DNA of 8,746 nt, taken from Deltaproteobacteria bacterium (GTDB lineage Bacteria; Myxococcota_A; Polyangia; JAAYKL01). The stretch lies in the NCBI GenBank assembly GCA_011389755.1, contig JAABTR010000392.1, forward strand, positions 1 through 8,746. Reading direction: 5' to 3'. Numbering within the stretch: position 1 is the first letter of the stretch; each line of letters begins with the position of its first letter. The notes beneath the pieces were generated by a model, which worked only from the letters and a program-made list of their open reading frames with translations, ran no database searches and was not told where the DNA came from. Shown piece after piece: positions 4,820 to 8,746 of this stretch. The position numbers were made by a program, and so were the translations under genes.

Positions 4820-7357
4820 TTGGCAAAACAAAACGTACTCATAGTCGATTCCGATCCCAAGAGCCTCAGGGTTCTCGAGGTCAGCTTGAAAAAGGCCGGC
4901 TACAGCGTCACCAAGGCCGAAAACGGTGCCGACGCTCTGGAAATGATCAGCTTCTCCGATCCGGATCTCATTATTTCCGATACGAATATGCCGGTGATGG
5001 ACGGTTTCGAGCTGTGCACCAAGCTCAAGGAAAACGAGGAGTGGGCGGGCATCCCGTTCATTTTTTTGACGGCGCAGAAATCGATCGAAGACAAAATACG
5101 CGGACTCGAGCTCGGCGTTGATGATTATCTGAACAAGCCCATCTTCATCCGCGAGATTCTGGCTCGCGTGAATCTGTCTTTGCAGAGGCGTCAAAAAGAG
5201 CGACTGGAGCGCCGGGGTTCAAAGACAAACTTTTCAGGAGATCTGGTCGACATGGGGGTGGTCGATCTCATTCAGACCATCGACGTGAGCCGCAAGTCCG
5301 GCGTGATTCATCTGACCCGGGAGGACGATGAAGGGGAGATCACCTTCATCGACGGGCGCGTCATCGATGCGGTGACCAATAACCGCAAAGGCGCCGACGC
5401 GGTCTACCGGATGCTCGTTTGGAACAACGGGACGTTCGAGATCGAGTTCAAGAACGTGGATCGCGGCGAGACCATCGAGCTCTCGACTCAGGGCCTTTTA
5501 ATGGAGGGGATGCGGCGTCTCGACGAGTGGGGGCGCCTTCAAGAGCAGCTGCCCTCTTTGGAGTCCGTGTTCGACGTCGACGGGCAGGTCCTCGCCGACA
5601 GGCTGGGCGAGATACCCGACGAGGTCAACGAGATCCTCAAACACTTCGATGGGCGCCGCTCGCTCATGGGGGTCGTCGACACCTGCTCCCTCGGCGACCT
5701 CGAGGCCCTGACCATCATAACGAAGCTCTATTTCGAAGGCCTCATCACCGAGGTCGCCGCCGATGTGCTGGTCCGCGCGAGCGACCCACCCGAGCTGGTC
5801 TCGGGCATGCCCAGCCAGCTGCCCGCCCCGGGGAACTTCGAAGGGGAGCGTTCGACAGAAGAGGAGATACTGGAGAGCATGCGCCTGCCGCGCATCGAGT
5901 CCGATAGCGAAGATCCGGCGCCCAGGTTGTCGGTGGCTGTCCGCGGAGCGGGTTTCGTCGAGGCGCTCACCCGGGACCCCGGGCCGCCGATTCCAAAAAG
6001 CGAAGGCGAGTCTTCGGGGCCTTCGGGCGTCGGGTTTCCCGGCGTCTCGGGGGACGGCGCGCTCGCCGGGAAGACCGGCACACTGCCTCCCCCTGCGGTC
6101 TCGGCGGTCGCGCCGGATATCTTGGACAGCGCCAAAAAGAAACCCTCCGGTGGCCAAGCCGACGAAAAAGGCGACGTCCGAGAGACGAGCGTCGACGGCG
6201 GATGGGTTCACCCGCCCCAGATCCAAGAGGATGAAAGCTACCGATCGAGGACCCCCTCCGATGTGGCCACCATCGCCGCCCCGTCGCCGGCCGAGGACGC
6301 CGCGGAAGAGTCTTCTGAGGACGACGACGATGGCGCTTCGAATGAGCGCCAAGAACAGCACCAAAGATCCGAGCGGATCATCGCCCAGCTCGACGAAGAG
6401 GCGCCGCCACCACATTCGAAAGTTCCCGAAAAAGTGGTGACGAAAACCGATGAAGAGTCGGAGCCTGCGGAATCGACCGAGTACTACGAGGGCGAAACCT
6501 ACGCGTCGGTTGCGGCGGGGCCTTCCCCGAGAATATCTTCGCAGCCGCCGGTTCGCATGGGGGTCTCTTCACGTTCATCGAGTCCTGCCTCGGACTCAGC
6601 GAGCTCTTCACCGGAGCCTTGGGATTTAGAAGAGCCCTCCTCCCGGGGAAAGATCGTCCTTTTTTCGCTCCTCGCCCTGGGCGCAATCGGTGCCGCCGTC
6701 TACTTTTTTGTCGTTCGCGGCAGCGACCCGGCGGACACCCTGGCGGGGGGCGAAGGCTCGGGCGCGCCGCAGGGGCAGGTCGGCGACGAACAGGCCTCGA
6801 TGGGGCCGGTAGCCCGGCTCGAAGGCGCAGCAGATACGGACAAACCAAAGACGCGCGACGACAGGGACACGAGCGCACTCGAGACAGGCGGGAGAGCCCC
6901 GGAGCGTGGGAGCGATAAGGCTGAGTCGACCTCCGGCTCGACCGGTGAAGCAACTTTGGAACGAGAAGGCGACACCGGGACCGGGGACGACGGGGGCATG
7001 ACGGAAGAGGAGCGCGAAGAGGAGTATCAAAAGCTTCTCAAGCGAGCCGAATGGTCAGGAGCCCGCAAAGAGATCGTGTTTTTGCGAAAGGCCTTGGAGG
7101 TTCGCCCGGACGGGGCCGAGGCGCTGTCCTTGCTGGCGCTCAAGCTCATGGAACTCAAGGATCAGCGAAAAGAGGCGCTCGAACTGGTGGACAAAGCCAT
7201 CCGGGTGAATCCTGAATACGCCCTGCCTTGGCTCGTCAAAGGCTACATCCACCAGATGAACGGTAAGGGTCAGCTCTCTCGGGAGGCCTACGAACGGTGT
7301 GCCAAGTGCGAAGAACCCAAAAAGTACGTCCTGGAGTGTCGCAGGCTGGTGCGCTGA
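4820..7357 (+). CDS. Membrane-spanning response regulator: REC-DUF4388/PATAN-linker-TM-TPR
   Basis: This 845-residue signalling protein starts at TTG. Residues 1-122 are a receiver domain with acidic D10 and D12, phosphoacceptor D54 (IISDTNMPVMDG), T84 and K106, so it should accept phosphate. Residues about 137-236 are a DUF4388/PATAN domain (FSGDLVDMGVVDLIQ, ITFIDGRVIDA, GTFEIEF). About 240-312 resemble a winged-helix-like module often found after it (GRRSLMGVV to LYFEGLI). About 313-608 are a disordered Ser/Pro/Glu-rich linker. One transmembrane helix spans 612-632. About 635-730 are disordered and Gly/Glu/Thr-rich. Residues 733-845 hold TPR-like helices (ALEVRPDGAEALSLLALKLME; VNPEYALPWLVKGYIHQMNG). 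The topology implied is receiver in the cytoplasm and TPR outside, with no DNA-binding domain. No histidine kinase is adjacent, so the phosphodonor is unknown. It probably regulates an envelope complex by protein contacts; that role is inference. Confidence 0.88.
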   Translation: MAKQNVLIVDSDPKSLRVLEVSLKKAGYSVTKAENGADALEMISFSDPDLIISDTNMPVMDGFELCTKLKENEEWAGIPFIFLTAQKSIEDKIRGLELGVDDYLNKPIFIREILARVNLSLQRRQKERLERRGSKTNFSGDLVDMGVVDLIQTIDVSRKSGVIHLTREDDEGEITFIDGRVIDAVTNNRKGADAVYRMLVWNNGTFEIEFKNVDRGETIELSTQGLLMEGMRRLDEWGRLQEQLPSLESVFDVDGQVLADRLGEIPDEVNEILKHFDGRRSLMGVVDTCSLGDLEALTIITKLYFEGLITEVAADVLVRASDPPELVSGMPSQLPAPGNFEGERSTEEEILESMRLPRIESDSEDPAPRLSVAVRGAGFVEALTRDPGPPIPKSEGESSGPSGVGFPGVSGDGALAGKTGTLPPPAVSAVAPDILDSAKKKPSGGQADEKGDVRETSVDGGWVHPPQIQEDESYRSRTPSDVATIAAPSPAEDAAEESSEDDDDGASNERQEQHQRSERIIAQLDEEAPPPHSKVPEKVVTKTDEESEPAESTEYYEGETYASVAAGPSPRISSQPPVRMGVSSRSSSPASDSASSSPEPWDLEEPSSRGKIVLFSLLALGAIGAAVYFFVVRGSDPADTLAGGEGSGAPQGQVGDEQASMGPVARLEGAADTDKPKTRDDRDTSALETGGRAPERGSDKAESTSGSTGEATLEREGDTGTGDDGGMTEEEREEEYQKLLKRAEWSGARKEIVFLRKALEVRPDGAEALSLLALKLMELKDQRKEALELVDKAIRVNPEYALPWLVKGYIHQMNGKGQLSREAYERCAKCEEPKKYVLECRRLVR
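6653..6715 (+). other. Single transmembrane helix of the response regulator
   Basis: Residues 612-632 are uninterrupted hydrophobic (IVLFSLLALGAIGAAVYFFV and flanks). They are preceded by R and K and followed by an acidic, flexible stretch, consistent with N-in/C-out topology. This places the receiver and PATAN domains inside and the TPR outside the inner membrane. Confidence 0.85.
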
Positions 7358-8236
7358 CTATTTGATGCGGCCTTCGACGATATCGAGCTCCTCTTGCAGC
7401 CGGTCGAGGATCTCTTCGTAGTAGAGCGGTCCGAGGTACTTTTTTCCATTGACGAAGAAGGTGGGGGTGCCCTCGACGCCGAGGCGCATGCCCTCGAGCT
7501 TGTCGCGTTCGATGAAGCGCATGGTGTCCGCCGATGCGCGATCCCTTTCGAACTCGGCCATGTCGAGGCCCAGCTCTTTGGCATAGCGCGCCAAGTCATC
7601 GTCTTCTAAGTCGGAGCGGTTTTTGAAAAGCAGCGCCGCCATCTCCCAAAATTTTTGTTGCTTTTGGGCCGCGATGGCCGCCTGGGCCGCGGGCACGCCG
7701 CGCTTGTGGCTGCGCACAGGGAAGAACTTGTAGAATGTGGCGAGCTTCTTATCGAGGGATTTTTCGAGGCGCTTGGTTTTTGGGAACAGGTGGGCGCAAA
7801 AAGGGCACTCGAAACACGCGTACTCCACGAGCTGGACCTTGGCGCGCAGAGCGCCGCGGCGGGGATGACCTTTGAGGTCGATTTTGTGAGTCTGCTCGGG
7901 GAACGCCGAGCGGTGGCGCTTCTCGATCCCCGCAGCGATGAAGGCGTCGTCTTTGCCGCGCCGAACCATGCGGCAGACGAATCCGGCGTGTCGCGAAGCG
8001 GTTAGGTCGCTTTTTTTGACGCATGACGCGAGGGTTCCTTGGCAGCCGCGGGTGTTGCTTAAGCTTTCGAGCAGGGCGATGACCCGGCTCTTTTGCGCGG
8101 CGTCGAGCTTTCCTGTTGGGCACGAGGTTACCTTGTCCCACGCGGAAAAATCGGCGCGCGCCCCGTTCGCGGCGAGCAGCAGCGCAAAGGCCGACAAGAC
8201 CGAGAGCGCGTAGATGAGTCTTTTAGGCGTGGGCAT
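7358..8236 (-). CDS. Exported DsbA-like thiol-disulfide oxidoreductase with an N-terminal cysteine domain
   Basis: This 292-residue protein is exported to the periplasm. The signal peptide has a hydrophobic core at residues 7-24 and a likely cleavage after ARA (A28). Residues about 30-110 are an extra domain with C39, C65, C72 and C88, which could form two disulfides; I do not recognise its family. Residues about 118-285 are a thioredoxin/DsbA fold of the Thioredoxin_4 type, with the active site C144-P-F-C147 in CFECPFCAHLF and a cis-proline loop GTPTFF (P258). C141 adds a third cysteine beside the active site. It may oxidise or isomerise disulfides in secreted proteins. ATG 8236 has GAGGAGG 7 nt upstream and overlaps the end of the MauE-like gene by 14 nt, so translation is coupled. 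Its stop abuts the stop of the convergent response regulator. Confidence 0.9.
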   Translation of the reverse strand: MPTPKRLIYALSVLSAFALLLAANGARADFSAWDKVTSCPTGKLDAAQKSRVIALLESLSNTRGCQGTLASCVKKSDLTASRHAGFVCRMVRRGKDDAFIAAGIEKRHRSAFPEQTHKIDLKGHPRRGALRAKVQLVEYACFECPFCAHLFPKTKRLEKSLDKKLATFYKFFPVRSHKRGVPAAQAAIAAQKQQKFWEMAALLFKNRSDLEDDDLARYAKELGLDMAEFERDRASADTMRFIERDKLEGMRLGVEGTPTFFVNGKKYLGPLYYEEILDRLQEELDIVEGRIK

Positions 8237-8705
8237 GTGATTTCCTCCTCGATAAAAAGTGATCCAGCGTCAATCGGTCCGGCTCGATGGCCACCAGGAA
8301 GGCTCCGGCCAACAGCAAAAGGACGTCGCGAAAGAGCAGGCCGGCGTCCATCTGGTCGCCGGCTTGTGAAGACGCAAAGCAGCCGCACTGGAGCTGGAGG
8401 TCGTTGGACAGGGCGATGGCGATCGCTGCGATGAACATGACGTTCATGCCGCAGGTGAGCAGCGCCGCCGGGCGCGTCGAGAGCCCCACCACCAACAAGA
8501 GCCCGGTTATGATCTCCAGCCACGGCAGGACGATGGCCTGCAGATTGATGAGCCCCAGGGGCAGGATTTGGTACGTGGCTATCTGCAGGGCGAAGTCGCT
8601 CGGGTCGGCGATCTTGTGGATGCTCGCCCAGATGAAGGTCACGGCGAGGACCGCGCGTGCCGTTACCGAGATCGCGTCTCGCGCTATCGTCTTCGCTGTC
8701 GTCAT
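8223..8705 (-). CDS. MauE/DoxX-like integral membrane protein with CGCF motif
   Basis: This is a 160-residue inner-membrane protein with about four transmembrane helices (near residues 12-31, 55-75, 82-100 and 124-142). The motif C107-G-C109-F after helix 3, a conserved-looking IHKI near helix 1, the acidic PWLEIITG in helix 2 and the RD before helix 4 fit the MauE (methylamine utilisation) branch of the DoxX-like superfamily. MauE in methylamine utilisation is needed, with the thioredoxin-like MauD, for maturation of the disulfide-rich dehydrogenase subunit. Here the partner is the DsbA-like protein encoded next, overlapping by 14 nt, so a membrane redox partner role is likely but inferred. 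No methylamine dehydrogenase genes are in view. ATG 8705 has AGGTGAG 5 nt upstream and overlaps the preceding stop as ATGA. Confidence 0.85.
   Translation of the reverse strand: MTTAKTIARDAISVTARAVLAVTFIWASIHKIADPSDFALQIATYQILPLGLINLQAIVLPWLEIITGLLLVVGLSTRPAALLTCGMNVMFIAAIAIALSNDLQLQCGCFASSQAGDQMDAGLLFRDVLLLLAGAFLVAIEPDRLTLDHFLSRRKSHAHA
8244..8250 (-). promoter_or_regulatory. Shine-Dalgarno GAGGAGG for the DsbA-like gene
   Basis: On the minus strand GAGGAGG ends 7 nt before ATG 8236. It lies within the last codons of the upstream MauE-like gene, which fixes the 14-nt overlap and suggests translational coupling. Confidence 0.8.
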
Positions 8706-8746
8706 GGCGTCTCACCTGGAGCTTTGACCGTTTCGATGTTCTTTTT
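8702..8746 (-). CDS. C-terminal end of an unidentified gene upstream of the MauE-like gene (partial)
   Basis: Reading in from the window edge on the minus strand, one frame gives KKNIETVKAPGETP then TGA at 8704-8702, overlapping the MauE-like ATG in the classic ATGA arrangement of coupled operon genes. The fourteen visible residues are too few to name a family. The coupling overlap is the main reason to call it real; another frame (ending EHRNGQSSR) also reaches a stop here but without the overlap. Confidence 0.4.
   Translation of the reverse strand, partial: KKNIETVKAPGETP

Noticed and set aside
5498..6415. 305-residue open frame on the minus strand
   Set aside because: It is antisense to the PATAN and linker region of the response regulator, is Arg/Gly-rich as expected of GC-rich shadow frames, and shows no motif.
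6640..6720. Outer-membrane TonB-like protein reading of the TM plus Pro/Ser-rich region
   Set aside because: There is no TonB C-terminal domain; the C-terminus is TPR-like and the N-terminus is a receiver.
2553..7357. Frequent CTCGAG/GAGCTC hexamers as a possible repeat or recognition site
   Set aside because: They fall in coding frames as Leu-Glu or Glu-Leu codon pairs and follow from GC-rich codon choice.
8128..8715. 195-residue open frame on the minus strand overlapping the MauE-like gene
   Set aside because: It is another frame of the MauE/DsbA region; the MauE frame has the membrane helices, CGCF motif and ribosome-binding site.
1..8746. CRISPR arrays, tRNA genes, insertion sequences or prophage genes
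   Set aside because: No regularly spaced direct repeats, tRNA-like folds, transposase or phage protein motifs were seen on either strand.

Overview
This 8.7 kb window is ordinary chromosomal DNA from a GC-rich Gram-negative bacterium. Family content points to a myxobacterium-like lineage (Myxococcota, Bradymonadota or a related former deltaproteobacterium): an FHA-GGDEF protein, a response regulator with a DUF4388/PATAN domain and a long disordered linker, TIG and CAP lipoproteins, and a MauE/DsbA pair. This placement is inferred from gene families only. I see no RNA gene, insertion sequence, prophage, CRISPR array or attachment site, and coding density is very high.

Layout, left to right. 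Positions 1-83 are noncoding and AT-rich at the edge, with two matches to the DnaA-box consensus. On the minus strand, 84-1544 is one continuous reading frame joining epoxyqueuosine reductase (QueG) to the rRNA endonuclease YbeY. The YbeY half keeps its own Shine-Dalgarno and ATG, so both a fusion and a free YbeY may be made. Divergently, a plus-strand two-gene operon encodes a cytoplasmic FHA-GGDEF diguanylate cyclase (1654-2547) and an exported, probably lipid-anchored protein with one intact and at least one degenerate CAP/SCP domain (2553-4166). Converging on it is a small TIG/IPT-fold lipoprotein gene (4188-4595, minus).

After a 224-bp intergenic region that must carry divergent promoters, a large plus-strand gene (4820-7357) encodes an unusual membrane-spanning response regulator: receiver, DUF4388/PATAN, winged-helix-like segment, about 300 residues of disordered linker, one transmembrane helix, a second disordered stretch and a C-terminal TPR domain outside the cytoplasm. 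Its stop codon abuts the stop of a convergent minus-strand operon: the end of an unidentified gene (8702-8746), a MauE/DoxX-like membrane protein with a CGCF motif (8223-8705), and a DsbA-like exported thiol oxidoreductase with a CPFC active site (7358-8236), coupled by overlaps.

Together the genes cover three themes: RNA modification and ribosome quality control (QueG-YbeY), signalling linked to the envelope (c-di-GMP synthesis beside a CAP protein; a phospho-receiver tethered to an extracytoplasmic TPR), and envelope disulfide chemistry (MauE-DsbA). I see no complete undescribed system. The points most worth a second look are the REC-PATAN-TM-TPR architecture, the QueG-YbeY fusion with a retained internal start, and the multi-CAP protein.
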